64,000 nucleotides of DNA from Achromobacter agilis. Its GTDB lineage: Bacteria; Pseudomonadota; Gammaproteobacteria; Burkholderiales; Burkholderiaceae_B. Below the pieces are notes generated by a model. That model ran no database searches. It was not told where the DNA came from and was given only the letters and a program-made list of their open reading frames with translations. Shown here piece by piece: positions 1 through 8,240 of this stretch (position 1 is its first letter; the number at the start of each line of letters is the position of its first letter). The stretch is taken from the NCBI RefSeq assembly GCF_900496965.1, contig NZ_UFQB01000022.1:1-64000 (forward strand), written 5' to 3'. Both the position numbers and the translations under genes were made by a program.

Positions 1-2
1 AA

Positions 3-134
3 CACCGGGGCATCCTCGACGCCACCCTCGCCCGCGACGCCGGCCGCGCCTGCGACCTGCTCGCCAGCCACATCCGGCTCACCTACGACGCCGTCGCCAG
101 GCTGCCGCCCGAGCTGTTCAAGCCTTCCGCCTGA
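3..134 (+). CDS. GntR-family regulator, C-terminal end of FCD domain (partial)
   Basis: Only the last 43 codons are in the window; the start lies off the left edge. The tail reads HRGILDATLARDAGRAC, then LLASHIRLTYDAV, which is the closing helix pair of the FCD ligand-binding domain of FadR-type GntR regulators (usual form: H..I..A...RDA..A...L..H). Nothing of the DNA-binding domain is visible, so target and ligand are unknown. Two more GntR proteins of other subtypes occur at 9854 and 41530. Confidence 0.7.
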   Translation, partial: HRGILDATLARDAGRACDLLASHIRLTYDAVARLPPELFKPSA

Positions 135-177
135 AGCGCCCGCGAGTTGAAAAAAACCCACACCGCGCGTGCACCCG

Positions 178-206
178 TTGATCCCGCTACACCATTTCTA
201 TAGAAT
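178..206 (+). promoter_or_regulatory. sigma-70-like promoter for the ABC exporter leader
   Basis: TTGATC (178-183) and TAGAAT (201-206) are separated by 17 bp, a good match to -35/-10 elements. Transcription from here would start near 213 and give a leader of about 265 nt before the exporter start at 480. Read by eye; no transcript data. Confidence 0.5.
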
Positions 207-267
207 CTTCAATTCGGGCCTTTGCCCATTCCTTTTCCCCATTCAATACACCACTGGGAGGCGAAAG

Positions 268-318
268 ATGATGTATCCGCAAACCGCCGTCCCGCGCGTG
301 TCTCCGCGACGCCATTAA
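268..318 (+). CDS. candidate leader peptide, 16 aa
   Basis: A 16-codon reading frame, MMYPQTAVPRVSPRRH, starts 4-6 nt after a strong ribosome-binding site (GGGAGGCGAAAG, 256-267) and stops at 316. It is proline- and arginine-rich (three of each). It sits at the 5' end of the long transcribed leader of the ABC exporter and is followed 10 nt later by a stable stem-loop (329-375). That layout, with good SD, short ORF, hairpin, then a hairpin at the next start codon, is typical of translation-dependent attenuators. Expression and sensing role are inference; no known leader-peptide family was recognised. Confidence 0.45.
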   Translation: MMYPQTAVPRVSPRRH

Positions 319-479
319 GTCGTCGCCCGCGCGGACCCATCGCTGGATGCCTATCTAGCGACTGGTCCTCCGCGCCCGCTCCAAATCCGTAAACGCAATG
401 CCTGCGCAACTCGCGCGGGCCGTCCCTTCCTCTTTCCACACAAGGACTCCCGGCGTCCTGGTGACGCCGGGCCATTGCA
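319..479 (+). promoter_or_regulatory. structured leader RNA with two hairpins before the ABC exporter
   Basis: Stem-loop 1 spans 329-375: outer stem 329-337 with 364-375 (a 3-nt bulge), inner continuous 9-bp stem 340-348 with 353-361, loop GCCT. Stem-loop 2 is a perfect 9-bp stem CCCGGCGTC (449-457) and GACGCCGGG (463-471) with a 5-nt loop, ending 8 nt before the start codon at 480. The only SD-like sequence, AAGGAC (442-447), lies 5' of stem-loop 2. If that hairpin folds, the SD comes about 10 nt from ATG; if it is open, the SD is 32 nt away. No U-tract follows either hairpin, so translational control looks likelier than termination. It matches no riboswitch class I recognise. Confidence 0.5.
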
Positions 480-2378
480 ATGGCTAGAAAAAAAATCGAT
501 CTTCGAGGACAGGCCTTCAAGGATGTCCTGGGCTTTACCTTCCGTTATTGGCGCGCGCAGCCCTGGCGCACGGCGCTGATCATCGTGCTGGCGCTGCTGT
601 CGTCGGCGGCCGACGTGCTGACGCCGCTATATGCCGGCCGGCTGGTCGACGCCGTGGCGTCCGGCGCCGCGGGCGACGAACTGGTCTGGAGCGCCGCCCT
701 CACGTCGTTCTGGCTGCTGATCGCACTGGGCATCGGCAGCACGCTGCTGCGCCAGGGCGTATTCCAGAACATCATCACCTTCACGCTGAAGATGATGAAT
801 GAAATCGTGTCCAACGCCTTCTACCGCGTGCAGCGCTTCTCCACCGACTGGCATGCCAACAGCTTCGCCGGTTCGACGGTGCGCAAGGTGACGCGCGGCA
901 TGTGGGCCGTGGACATCCTGAACGACACGCTGCTCGTCGCGCTGCTGCCTTCGATCGTCATGCTGGTCGGCGCCACCGCCCTGCTGGGCGCGCACTGGCC
1001 CATGATGGGTCTGGTGGTCGGCGCGGGCTCGGTGCTGTACATCGCCGTCACCGCCGCGCTGTCGCTCGGCTACGTGGCGCCGGCCGCGCGCCTGGGCAAC
1101 GCCTGGGACACCCGCATGGGCGGCGCCCTGGCCGACGCCGTGAGCTGCAACGCCGTGGTCAAGGCCTTCGGCGCCGAGGAACGCGAAGAAGCCAGGCTGG
1201 AGCACGTCGTCGACAAATGGCGCCGGCGCACCCGCCGCACCTGGATCCGCGGCACGCTGAACGGCGGCATCCAGGGCGCGATGCTGGTGGCGATGCAGGC
1301 GGGCATCCTGGGCGTGTCGCTGCTGCTGTGGTCGCGCAACGAAGCCACCGTGGGCGACATCACCTTTGCCTTGACGATGTTCTTCATGCTGCAGGGCCAC
1401 CTGCGCGACGTGGGCATGCACATCCGCAACCTGCAGCGCTCGGTCAACGACATGGAAGAACTGGTCGCGCTGGAAAAACAGCCCTTGGGCGTGGACGACC
1501 GTCCCGGCGCGGGCGAAATCCGCGTTACGGCCGGCGAGATCCGCTTCGAGGACGTGACCTTCCGCTACGGCACGCACGGCACGGCCCTGTACGACAAGTT
1601 CTCGGTGCGCATCGCGCCGGGCGAGCGCGTCGGGCTGGTCGGGCATTCGGGATCGGGCAAGACCACGTTCATCAAGCTGATCCAGCGCCTGTATGACGTG
1701 AGCGACGGCCGCATCACCATCGACGGGCAGGACATCGCCCAGGCGAAACAGGCCTCGCTGCGCAGCCAGATCGCGATCGTCCAGCAGGAACCGGTGCTGT
1801 TCCACCGCACGCTGGCGGAGAACATCGCCTATGCGCGCCCCGGCGCCATGCAGGCCCAGATCGAGCAGGCCGCGCGCCTGGCCAGCGCCCATGATTTCAT
1901 CATGGCGCTGCCCAAGGGCTATGACACGCTGGTGGGCGAACGCGGCGTGAAGCTCTCCGGCGGCGAGCGCCAGCGCGTGGCGATCGCCCGGGCCTTCCTG
2001 GCCGATGCGCCCATCCTGATCCTGGACGAAGCCACATCCAGCCTGGACAGCGAAAGCGAAGTGCTGATCCAGCGTGCGATGGACCGCCTGATGGAAGGCC
2101 GCACGACGCTGGTGGTGGCCCACCGCCTGTCCACCGTACGCGCGCTTGACCGCCTGCTGGTGATGGACCATGGCCGCGTCATCGAGGAAGGCAGCCACGA
2201 AGCGCTGATCCGCCTGAAGAACGGCCTGTACCGGCGCCTGTTCGAACGCCAGGCCCTGGAGCTGACCAAGGGCCTCAGGCCGGAGGAACTGCTGGACGAC
2301 GGCGCGGCGCCACCCGCGGCCGCGCCTGCGGACCCGGTCGAAGAGCCGGACGAATCGTCGTACGCCTTCGCCAAGTAA
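480..2378 (+). CDS. ABC transporter, fused permease and ATPase (MsbA/ATM-like exporter)
   Basis: A 632-aa half-transporter expected to act as an inner-membrane homodimer exporter. The N-terminal half (about residues 30-320) has six hydrophobic segments. The C-terminal half is a complete nucleotide-binding domain: Walker A GHSGSGKTT (388-396), Q-loop around 435, signature LSGGERQ (492-498), Walker B ILILDE (512-517) and H-loop His548. A 50-residue proline/alanine/acid-rich tail follows. The substrate cannot be told from sequence; lipid, peptide and glutathione-type exporters share this design. The start at 480 gives the expected N-terminus but has no adjacent Shine-Dalgarno; see the leader RNA. 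A strong terminator follows at 2385. Confidence 0.9.
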   Translation: MARKKIDLRGQAFKDVLGFTFRYWRAQPWRTALIIVLALLSSAADVLTPLYAGRLVDAVASGAAGDELVWSAALTSFWLLIALGIGSTLLRQGVFQNIITFTLKMMNEIVSNAFYRVQRFSTDWHANSFAGSTVRKVTRGMWAVDILNDTLLVALLPSIVMLVGATALLGAHWPMMGLVVGAGSVLYIAVTAALSLGYVAPAARLGNAWDTRMGGALADAVSCNAVVKAFGAEEREEARLEHVVDKWRRRTRRTWIRGTLNGGIQGAMLVAMQAGILGVSLLLWSRNEATVGDITFALTMFFMLQGHLRDVGMHIRNLQRSVNDMEELVALEKQPLGVDDRPGAGEIRVTAGEIRFEDVTFRYGTHGTALYDKFSVRIAPGERVGLVGHSGSGKTTFIKLIQRLYDVSDGRITIDGQDIAQAKQASLRSQIAIVQQEPVLFHRTLAENIAYARPGAMQAQIEQAARLASAHDFIMALPKGYDTLVGERGVKLSGGERQRVAIARAFLADAPILILDEATSSLDSESEVLIQRAMDRLMEGRTTLVVAHRLSTVRALDRLLVMDHGRVIEEGSHEALIRLKNGLYRRLFERQALELTKGLRPEELLDDGAAPPAAAPADPVEEPDESSYAFAK

Positions 2379-2384
2379 GGCCCT

Positions 2385-2422
2385 CGCGGCGCTCCCGGGA
2401 TACCCGTCCCGGGAGCGCCGCG
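2385..2422. terminator. bidirectional intrinsic terminator
   Basis: A 16-bp perfect stem (2385-2400 with 2407-2422) and a 6-nt loop, followed by CTTCTTTA. It lies 6 nt after the exporter stop and before the stop of the convergent LysE gene, so it can serve both. Confidence 0.85.
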
Positions 2423-2427
2423 CTTCT

Positions 2428-3060
2428 TTATGCGGGACGCTGCGCGATCGTCAGGCGCAGGCCAAAGCCGATCAGGGCCACGCCGAAGATCCGGCTCTGG
2501 ATCTTCTGGGCCCGCGGACTGGCCGACATCCAGCGCCCCACCGCCCCGCCCGCCAGCGCGCACATCACGTCGAACGCCAGCCCCAGGCCGACCAGGATCA
2601 CGCCCAGCACGGCGAACTGCTGGCCGATCGGCCCGTGGGCCGGCGACACGAACTGCGGCAGCAGCACCGAGCAGAACAGCAACGCCTTGGGATTGAGCAC
2701 GTTGGTCAGCACCCCGCTCAGGAGCGCCCCGCTCCAGCCCGCTTGGCGCGGCGCCGCCTGGCCGACGGCATCGTAGGACACCGGCCCGGCGCGCAACAGG
2801 CGCACGCCCAGCCAGACCAGGTAGCACCCGCCCACCGTGCGCGCGGCATCGAACGCCCACGGATGGGTCTTGAACAGAGCCGCCAGCCCCAGCGCGGCCA
2901 GGGTCACGTGGGCGGCCCGCGCGATCGCCAGCCCCACCGCCACCGCCAACGCCTGCCCGCGTCCGCGCAGCACGCCGGTTTCCAGCAGCAGGATCATGTC
3001 GGGCCCCGGCACCACATAGACGATCAGCAGCGCCCCCAGAAACATCGCCATATCCACCAT
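2428..3060 (-). CDS. LysE/RhtB-family amino-acid exporter
   Basis: A 210-aa inner-membrane protein with about six hydrophobic segments and the family opening MFLGALLIVYVVPGPDMILLL (residues 6-26), which contains the conserved PGPD/N motif of LysE/RhtB exporters. These proteins pump out amino acids such as lysine, threonine or homoserine by proton exchange. It is divergent from an Lrp-type regulator (3196), a common pairing in which the regulator senses the exported amino acid. Length is normal for the family. The substrate is not assignable. Confidence 0.88.
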   Translation of the reverse strand: MVDMAMFLGALLIVYVVPGPDMILLLETGVLRGRGQALAVAVGLAIARAAHVTLAALGLAALFKTHPWAFDAARTVGGCYLVWLGVRLLRAGPVSYDAVGQAAPRQAGWSGALLSGVLTNVLNPKALLFCSVLLPQFVSPAHGPIGQQFAVLGVILVGLGLAFDVMCALAGGAVGRWMSASPRAQKIQSRIFGVALIGFGLRLTIAQRPA

Positions 3061-3195
3061 CGCCCGCTCCTGCCTATCTTGTCGAAGAGGAGATCATTCT
3101 AGGAAAATCGGGCTGGCATGTGCTTGCTATTCCTGCCACCATATCGATCATGATTAGCACACTTCACCAACATCCACTCAAACAATCCATAATTC

Positions 3196-3678
3196 ATGCC
3201 AAAACGCGAACTGGACGGCTATGATCGCCGCATCCTCGAGGCTCTGCAGCAGAACGGCCGGCTGACGAATGTCGAGCTGGCCGAACAGATCGGGCTGTCC
3301 CCGTCGCCCTGCCTGCGCCGCGTGCGCCTGCTGGAGGAAGCCGGGGTCATCCAGGGATACGAGGCCCGGCTGGCGCCGGACGAGGTCGGCCTGGGGCTGA
3401 CCGTCTTCGTCGGCATCAAGGTCGAGCGGCACCACGAACGCGACGCCGCCGAATTCCGCAAGGAAGTCAGCGCCCTGCCGGAGGTTATCGCCGCGCACCT
3501 GGTCTCGGGCGAATCCGATTTCCTGCTGCAGGTGGTGGTGCCGGACCTGCGCGGGTACGAGCGCTTTCTGCTCGACACCCTGCTGAAGCTGCCGGGGGTG
3601 AAGGACATCCGCAGCAACTTCGCCATCCAGACCATCAAGCCCCAAAGTCCGCTGCCGCTAGACCACCTGGCCAAGTAA
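3196..3678 (+). CDS. Lrp/AsnC-family transcriptional regulator
   Basis: 160 aa. Residues 8-60 form the winged helix-turn-helix (LDGYDRRILEALQQNG, then VELAEQIGLSPSPCLRRVRLLE), and the rest is the RAM ligand domain (GVKDIRSNFAIQTIK near the end). Full length for the family. It is divergently transcribed from the LysE exporter with a 135-bp AT-richer gap, so it probably controls that gene in response to an amino acid (inference). It ends 8 bp before the stop of the convergent DJ-1/PfpI gene. Confidence 0.92.
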   Translation: MPKRELDGYDRRILEALQQNGRLTNVELAEQIGLSPSPCLRRVRLLEEAGVIQGYEARLAPDEVGLGLTVFVGIKVERHHERDAAEFRKEVSALPEVIAAHLVSGESDFLLQVVVPDLRGYERFLLDTLLKLPGVKDIRSNFAIQTIKPQSPLPLDHLAK

Positions 3679-3686
3679 CCCCCTTT

Positions 3687-4364
3687 TCAGGACGGCATCG
3701 CCGCCGCGGCGCGGTCCACCGCCTGCGAGCGGCGTTCGAAGCGGTCCTGCGACATCGCCAGATACCGTTCCACGACGGCCGGCTCGGACGTCTTGGGCGT
3801 GCCGCCGGGGAACGGCGGCTTGGGGTCGTACTCGATCTGCAGCTGGATCAGCTTGGCGACGTCCTCGCCGCACAGTTCCGCCACCACCTTCAACCCCATG
3901 TCGATGCCCGACGTGACGCCGCCCGCGGTGAACACCCGGCCGTCCACGCACATGCGCTCGTCGCTGGGTATGGCGCCGAAGCGCGACAGCAATTCGCGCG
4001 CGCGCCAGTGGCTGGATGCGCGCTTGCCGCGCAGCAGCCCCGCGGCGCCCAGCAGCAACGATCCCGTGCAGATGCCGAATACGTATTGCGCCTCGAGCCC
4101 CTGCTTGTGCGTAAACGCAACCCAATCGGGATCGACAATGGCATCATCCGTGCCCGGCCCGCCCGGCACCACAAGCAGATCGCAGGGCGGCGCGGACGCG
4201 ATGGTCTGCGTGGGCACGAAGCACAACCCGCGATCCGACCGTACCGGATCGCGCGTTTTTGCGACAAAATCCACGGTGAAGCCCGGCGCGCCCGCCAACA
4301 CCTCGTACGGCCCGGTCATATCCAGCTGGGTCAGTCCCTCGAACAAGAGAAAATTCACATGCAT
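3687..4364 (-). CDS. DJ-1/PfpI-family protein (isonitrile hydratase-like)
   Basis: 225 aa with the class I glutamine-amidotransferase-like fold of DJ-1/PfpI. VPGGPGTDD (about residues 66-74) is the loop preceding the nucleophile elbow, and FGICTGSLLLGAAGLL holds the conserved nucleophilic Cys. The GxCTG elbow followed by S.HW resembles isonitrile hydratase InhA and the sensor domain of GlxA/FtrA regulators. The start at 4364 is preceded by a strong AAGGGAG site. The gene is head to head with a GlxA-type regulator (4359), and the two 5' ends overlap by about 6 nt, so co-regulation is likely. The substrate is unknown. Confidence 0.82.
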   Translation of the reverse strand: MHVNFLLFEGLTQLDMTGPYEVLAGAPGFTVDFVAKTRDPVRSDRGLCFVPTQTIASAPPCDLLVVPGGPGTDDAIVDPDWVAFTHKQGLEAQYVFGICTGSLLLGAAGLLRGKRASSHWRARELLSRFGAIPSDERMCVDGRVFTAGGVTSGIDMGLKVVAELCGEDVAKLIQLQIEYDPKPPFPGGTPKTSEPAVVERYLAMSQDRFERRSQAVDRAAAAMPS

Positions 4365-5351
4365 GACGATGCTCCCTTAGAAACGCCAGCCTCCAGGATA
4401 GGCGGACGCGCCCGGCCCGACGCGCCAATTGCGGCCCCGAATGCGCCATTGCGCATCCTGTTCGTCCTGTACGACGGATTCCAGCCGCTGGACCTGGCCG
4501 GGCCCTGGCAGGCTTTCAGCTCGGCGAACGAAGAGGCCGGGCGCAAGCTCTACCAACTGCAAACCATCGCCGCCACGCCCGTGGTCGCCACCTGGGAACA
4601 GGGCCTGCGCATGCAGATGGACGGCACCTTCGCGGATGACGCCGACGTGCCGATCGACACAATGCTGGTGCCTGGCGGGCCCGGCGCGGATCTGGCCAGC
4701 GTCCACGGCGAAACGCAGGCCTGGCTGCGCCGCCGCGACCCGGACACCCGGCGCACCTGTAGCGTGTGTACCGGCGCCTTCGTGCTGGCCGCCACCGGCC
4801 TGCTCGACGGCCGGGCCGTCACCACGCACTGGCGTTCGGCCACCCGCCTGCAAGCGCACTACCCGGCCCTGCGCGTGCAGGACGACCGCATCTTCATCGA
4901 AAGCGGCAAGTACTGGACCTCCGCCGGCGTCACCGCCGGCATCGACCTGGCGCTGGCGCTGATCGAGCGCGATTTCGGGCCCGACCTGTCGCAACAGGTC
5001 GCCCGCCGGCTGGTCGTCTTCATGCGGCGCAACGGCGATCAGCGCCAGTACAGCCAGACCCTGCGCCTGCAGGACCGCGTGGCCGCGCCCTTCCGCGAAC
5101 TAGTCGAAAAAATGGAAGCGCAGTTGTCGGCCCGCTGGTCGGTGGACGACATGGCCGACGCCTGCCACATGTCGCGCCGGACCTTCCAGCGCAGATTCGC
5201 CGCGCATTTCGGCGTTGCCCCCACCGAAGTGCTGCGCCGCTTGCGCGAAGAGCGCGCGGCGGCGCTTGCCGCGAGCGGCAAGGTCTCCAGAAAGGAAATG
5301 GCGCGGCAGTACGCGGTCCGGCCGGCGGCCGGGCGGCCGCCGGCCGAATGA
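4359..5351 (+). CDS. GlxA-type AraC-family regulator, C-terminally shortened
   Basis: About 330 aa: an N-terminal DJ-1/PfpI-like sensor domain (LRILFVLYDGFQPLDLAGP near residue 31; VPGGPGADLA; CSVCTGAFVLAATGLL) followed by an AraC DNA-binding region. The first helix-turn-helix is intact (MADACHMSRRTFQRRFAAHFG), but the second is cut off. After KEMARQY the frame runs into a GC-rich repeat of A/R/P/G codons and stops, where relatives continue with a CGF.S...RRAF segment and about 25 more residues. The start is uncertain: ATG 4359 overlaps the divergent gene, and TTG 4449 is possible. DNA binding may be impaired. Confidence 0.7.
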   Translation: MHDDAPLETPASRIGGRARPDAPIAAPNAPLRILFVLYDGFQPLDLAGPWQAFSSANEEAGRKLYQLQTIAATPVVATWEQGLRMQMDGTFADDADVPIDTMLVPGGPGADLASVHGETQAWLRRRDPDTRRTCSVCTGAFVLAATGLLDGRAVTTHWRSATRLQAHYPALRVQDDRIFIESGKYWTSAGVTAGIDLALALIERDFGPDLSQQVARRLVVFMRRNGDQRQYSQTLRLQDRVAAPFRELVEKMEAQLSARWSVDDMADACHMSRRTFQRRFAAHFGVAPTEVLRRLREERAAALAASGKVSRKEMARQYAVRPAAGRPPAE

Positions 5352-5367
5352 CGCGCCCGTACCCCGT

Positions 5368-6090
5368 CTAGCCCGCCAGGCCCACCGATACACCGCCGCA
5401 CACGTACAGCAGCTGCCCGGTCGTGAAGCCCGCGCGCGGATCCAGGAACATGGCAACCGCGTGGGCCACCTCTTCCGGCCGGCCCACGCGGCCCGCCGGG
5501 ATCGAGGCTTCCAGGGCCACGGTCTTCGGCGCGCCGGGCGGATTGGACTGGTTGAAGAGCTCGGTGGCCACCGGCCCCGGCGCCACGGTGTTCACCGTGA
5601 TGCCGTCGCCGGCCAGCTCCAGCGCCCAAGTGCGCGTCATGCCCGCCAGCCCCGCTTTGGAGGCCCCGTAGACGGTCCGGCCTCCTTTGCCCAGGCCCGC
5701 GCGGCTGCCGATGTTCACCACGCGTCCGTAGCGCGCCGCCCGCATGCCAGGCAGCAGCGCCTGCAACAGCAGCAGCGGCGCGGTGAGGTTCAGCGCCAAC
5801 GTGCGGGCCATCTGCTCCTGCGTCACGTCTTCGAGGTTGGCGACCTGGATCATCCCCGCGTTGTTGACCAGATGCAGCACGGAACGCTCGGCCGCCAGTT
5901 CCCGCGCGGCGGCGATGGTCGCCGCCGCGTCGCCCAGGTCCACCGAACGGAAGGTTTCGCCGGGCAGCAGCGCCTCCGGCGCCCCGCGGCTGAAATTGAC
6001 GACCTGGTAGCCGTCTTCGATCAGGCGCGCGACGATGGCGCGGCCGATGCCCCGGCTGCCGCCGGTGACCAGTGCGATGGGTGTTTTCAT
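5368..6090 (-). CDS. SDR-family oxidoreductase
   Basis: 240 aa with a classical short-chain dehydrogenase layout: cofactor motif TGGSRGIG (residues 9-16), NNAG near 84, catalytic Tyr-x3-Lys as YGASK, and the closing PGPVATELF. It probably reduces or oxidises a hydroxyacyl or keto intermediate using NAD(P). Its ATG overlaps the stop of the upstream Bug receptor (ATGA, 6087-6090), so the two are translationally coupled. The pair is divergent from the cyclase/acyl-CoA ligase operon, so a shared pathway is likely. Confidence 0.88.
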   Translation of the reverse strand: MKTPIALVTGGSRGIGRAIVARLIEDGYQVVNFSRGAPEALLPGETFRSVDLGDAAATIAAARELAAERSVLHLVNNAGMIQVANLEDVTQEQMARTLALNLTAPLLLLQALLPGMRAARYGRVVNIGSRAGLGKGGRTVYGASKAGLAGMTRTWALELAGDGITVNTVAPGPVATELFNQSNPPGAPKTVALEASIPAGRVGRPEEVAHAVAMFLDPRAGFTTGQLLYVCGGVSVGLAG

Positions 6091-7082
6091 TGCGCGGTGA
6101 TTCCCTTGTCCTTGATGAGTCCGCCCCATTTTTTGCGTTCCTGGCTTTCGAACGCCGCCAGGTCCGCGCCGAAGAGCGTGCCGGGCTTGGCGCCCATGCC
6201 GGCGAAGTTCTTCGCGATGGCCTGGCCTTGCAGGCCGCTGCGCGCGGCTTCGATCAACTGCTTGACCACGGACTCCGGCGTGTTGCGCGGGGCGTATAGC
6301 GCGAACCAGGCCGTGACGTCGAAGCCCGGCAGGCCCGACTCTGCGACGGTCGGAAGATCGGGCACCGACGGGTCGCGCGTGGACGAGGTCACGGCCACGC
6401 CGCGCACCAGGTTCCCGTCCTTGATCTGCGCAAGCGACCCGGGCAGGTTGTCGAACAGCAGGTCGACCTGGCCGCCGGCCACCGCCGGCAGCGAAGCGGA
6501 AGTGCCTTTGAACGGCACGTGCAGCATCGTCACGCCCGCCATAGCCTCGAAGTATGCGCCGGTCAGGTGCACCGAAGAACCGACGCCGGGCGAGGCGTAG
6601 GTCAGTTTCTTGTCCCTGGATTGCTTGGCCGCCTTGATCACGTCGGCCACTGTTTTGTAGGGCGACTTGGCGCTCACGGCGATGACGTTCGGCGTGGTCG
6701 ACACCAGCGCGATGGGCACCAGATCGCGCTCGGGATCGAACGCCATGTTGTTGTACAGGAACTGGTTGATGGTCTGGGTGCCGATGGTGCCCAGGCCCAG
6801 CGTATAGCCGTCCGCCTTGGCGCGGGCCACGTAGGCCATGCCGATGTTGCCGCCCGCGCCGGGCTTGTTCTCGACCAGCACGGTCTGCTTCAGGCCCGGC
6901 TCCAGCGCGTGCGCGATGGCGCGGCCGAAGATGTCCGCCCCGCCCCCGGGCGGATACGGCACGACGACGGTGACGGGATGGTCGGGATAGCCGGCGGCGT
7001 GGGCCGCGGGCAGCGCCAGCACGGCCAGCGCGGCGACCGCGAAGCTGCGCCATGCGGCGCGCGGATACACGGATTGCGTCAT
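6087..7082 (-). CDS. Bug/TctC-family periplasmic solute receptor
   Basis: 331 aa with a signal peptide (residues 1-30, AVLALPAAHA then AGYPD) and the family hallmark YPDHPVTVVVPYPPGGGADI, in which the PPGG(A/G)xD loop binds a ligand carboxylate. Bug receptors feed tripartite tricarboxylate transporters or act as sensors, and hundreds occur in Bordetella and Achromobacter. No TctA/TctB membrane partners are present in the window, so this is an orphan receptor. It is coupled to the SDR gene and lies opposite the cyclase operon across a palindromic operator. Confidence 0.92.
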   Translation of the reverse strand: MTQSVYPRAAWRSFAVAALAVLALPAAHAAGYPDHPVTVVVPYPPGGGADIFGRAIAHALEPGLKQTVLVENKPGAGGNIGMAYVARAKADGYTLGLGTIGTQTINQFLYNNMAFDPERDLVPIALVSTTPNVIAVSAKSPYKTVADVIKAAKQSRDKKLTYASPGVGSSVHLTGAYFEAMAGVTMLHVPFKGTSASLPAVAGGQVDLLFDNLPGSLAQIKDGNLVRGVAVTSSTRDPSVPDLPTVAESGLPGFDVTAWFALYAPRNTPESVVKQLIEAARSGLQGQAIAKNFAGMGAKPGTLFGADLAAFESQERKKWGGLIKDKGITAQ

Positions 7083-7138
7083 GGTTTTGTCTCCGATCGA
7101 ATCCGCTGATTGCGGATTTCTTTTGGGTTTCTTTTTAA

Positions 7139-7156
7139 AGTACGTAAATACGTACT
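7139..7156. promoter_or_regulatory. 18-bp perfect palindrome, probable GntR operator
   Basis: AGTACGTAAATACGTACT is an exact inverted repeat (8-bp arms, AA centre) in the 114-bp AT-rich gap between the Bug/SDR pair and the cyclase/ligase/GntR operon. It contains the GT...TA...AC spacing typical of HutC-subfamily GntR sites. The obvious ligand is the GntR protein at 9854, encoded in the same operon. Binding is inference. Confidence 0.6.
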
Positions 7157-7196
7157 ATATTAATAAAAACATAGAAAACCGATAGGAGACAAGCAG

Positions 7197-8237
7197 ATGA
7201 AACGCTGGACCCGACGCCCCGAAGGATCGACCTGGGGCGACTTCGGCGCGGACGACGAGCTCGGCCGCCTGAACCTGCTGACCGAAGAAAAAGTGCTGCA
7301 GGCCGTGCGCGAAGTCCGCGCGGGCAAGGTGTTCTGCCTGTCGCTGCCGCTGGACCTGCCCGGCGGCAACGTGCTGAACCCGCGCCGCCACGCGCCCACG
7401 CTCAAGCCCACGTTCCGCGAAGGCACGCCCTACCTGAACTTCGAGATGTCGCAGGTGCAGCCCGAGGCGGTGGACGTGCTGTCCGACGACCAGGTCACCC
7501 TGTCCATGCAGTACTCCACGCAATGGGACGGCCTGTGCCACGTGGGCGCGATGTTCGACATCCAGGGCGACGGCGAGGCCCGCCGCGTCTACTACAACGG
7601 CTATGCGGCCGGCGTGGACGTCTTCGGCGGCGCGGACGCCGACGCCTCGGCCGAGGCCTGCTGCCCGCCGGGCGGCTCGTATGCGCGCAAGCTCAGCGTC
7701 AGCCGCTATGCCGAAAAAGGCATGCAGGGCCGGGGCGTGCTGGTGGACCTGGAACGGGCATTCGGGCCCGGCCGCACGATCGTGGGGCACGCCCAGCTGC
7801 AAGCGGCCATGCAGGCGCAGAACGTATCGGTCGAGGCCGGCGACATGCTGGTGCTGCGCACTGGTTTCGCCGAGGCGGTCGTGGCCATGAACGGCCAGCC
7901 CGATCCGCACAAGCTGGAGCAGACCGGCGCCGTGCTGGACGGTTCCGATCCGGCGCTGCTGGACTGGATCACGCGTTCCGGCATCGCCGCCCTCTGCGCC
8001 GACAACTACGCGGTCGAGGCCTATCCGGCGCGCACCTCGGGGCCCGGCCATTCCATCCTGCCGTTGCATCACCACTGCCTCTTCAAGCTGGGTGTCCCGC
8101 TGGCCGAGCTCTGGTACCTGAAAGACCTGGCCGACTGGCTGCGCGGGCAGGCCCGCAACCGCTTCCTCCTGACCGCCCCGCCCCTGCGCATGCCCGGCGC
8201 GGTGGGCTCGCCCGTGACGCCGATCGCTACCGTGTAA
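7197..8237 (+). CDS. cyclase/formamidase-fold metal-dependent hydrolase
   Basis: 346 aa of the Cyclase family (kynurenine-formamidase fold). Instead of the textbook HxGTHxD metal site it has TQWDGLCHVG (about residues 108-117), the variant typical of the long bacterial branch of this family, and a later VEAYPARTSG then HSILPLHHHCLFKLG segment near the C-terminus. A good ribosome site (AGGAGA) precedes ATG. It is first in an operon with an acyl-CoA ligase (3-nt gap) and a GntR regulator (2-nt gap). Ring opening or hydrolysis followed by CoA activation is a reasonable inference; the substrate is unknown. Confidence 0.82.
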   Translation: MKRWTRRPEGSTWGDFGADDELGRLNLLTEEKVLQAVREVRAGKVFCLSLPLDLPGGNVLNPRRHAPTLKPTFREGTPYLNFEMSQVQPEAVDVLSDDQVTLSMQYSTQWDGLCHVGAMFDIQGDGEARRVYYNGYAAGVDVFGGADADASAEACCPPGGSYARKLSVSRYAEKGMQGRGVLVDLERAFGPGRTIVGHAQLQAAMQAQNVSVEAGDMLVLRTGFAEAVVAMNGQPDPHKLEQTGAVLDGSDPALLDWITRSGIAALCADNYAVEAYPARTSGPGHSILPLHHHCLFKLGVPLAELWYLKDLADWLRGQARNRFLLTAPPLRMPGAVGSPVTPIATV

Positions 8238-8240
8238 GCC

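Noticed and set aside
319..479. Known riboswitch (yybP-ykoY, ykkC or mini-ykkC)
   Set aside because: None of their conserved loop sequences could be found in the stems.
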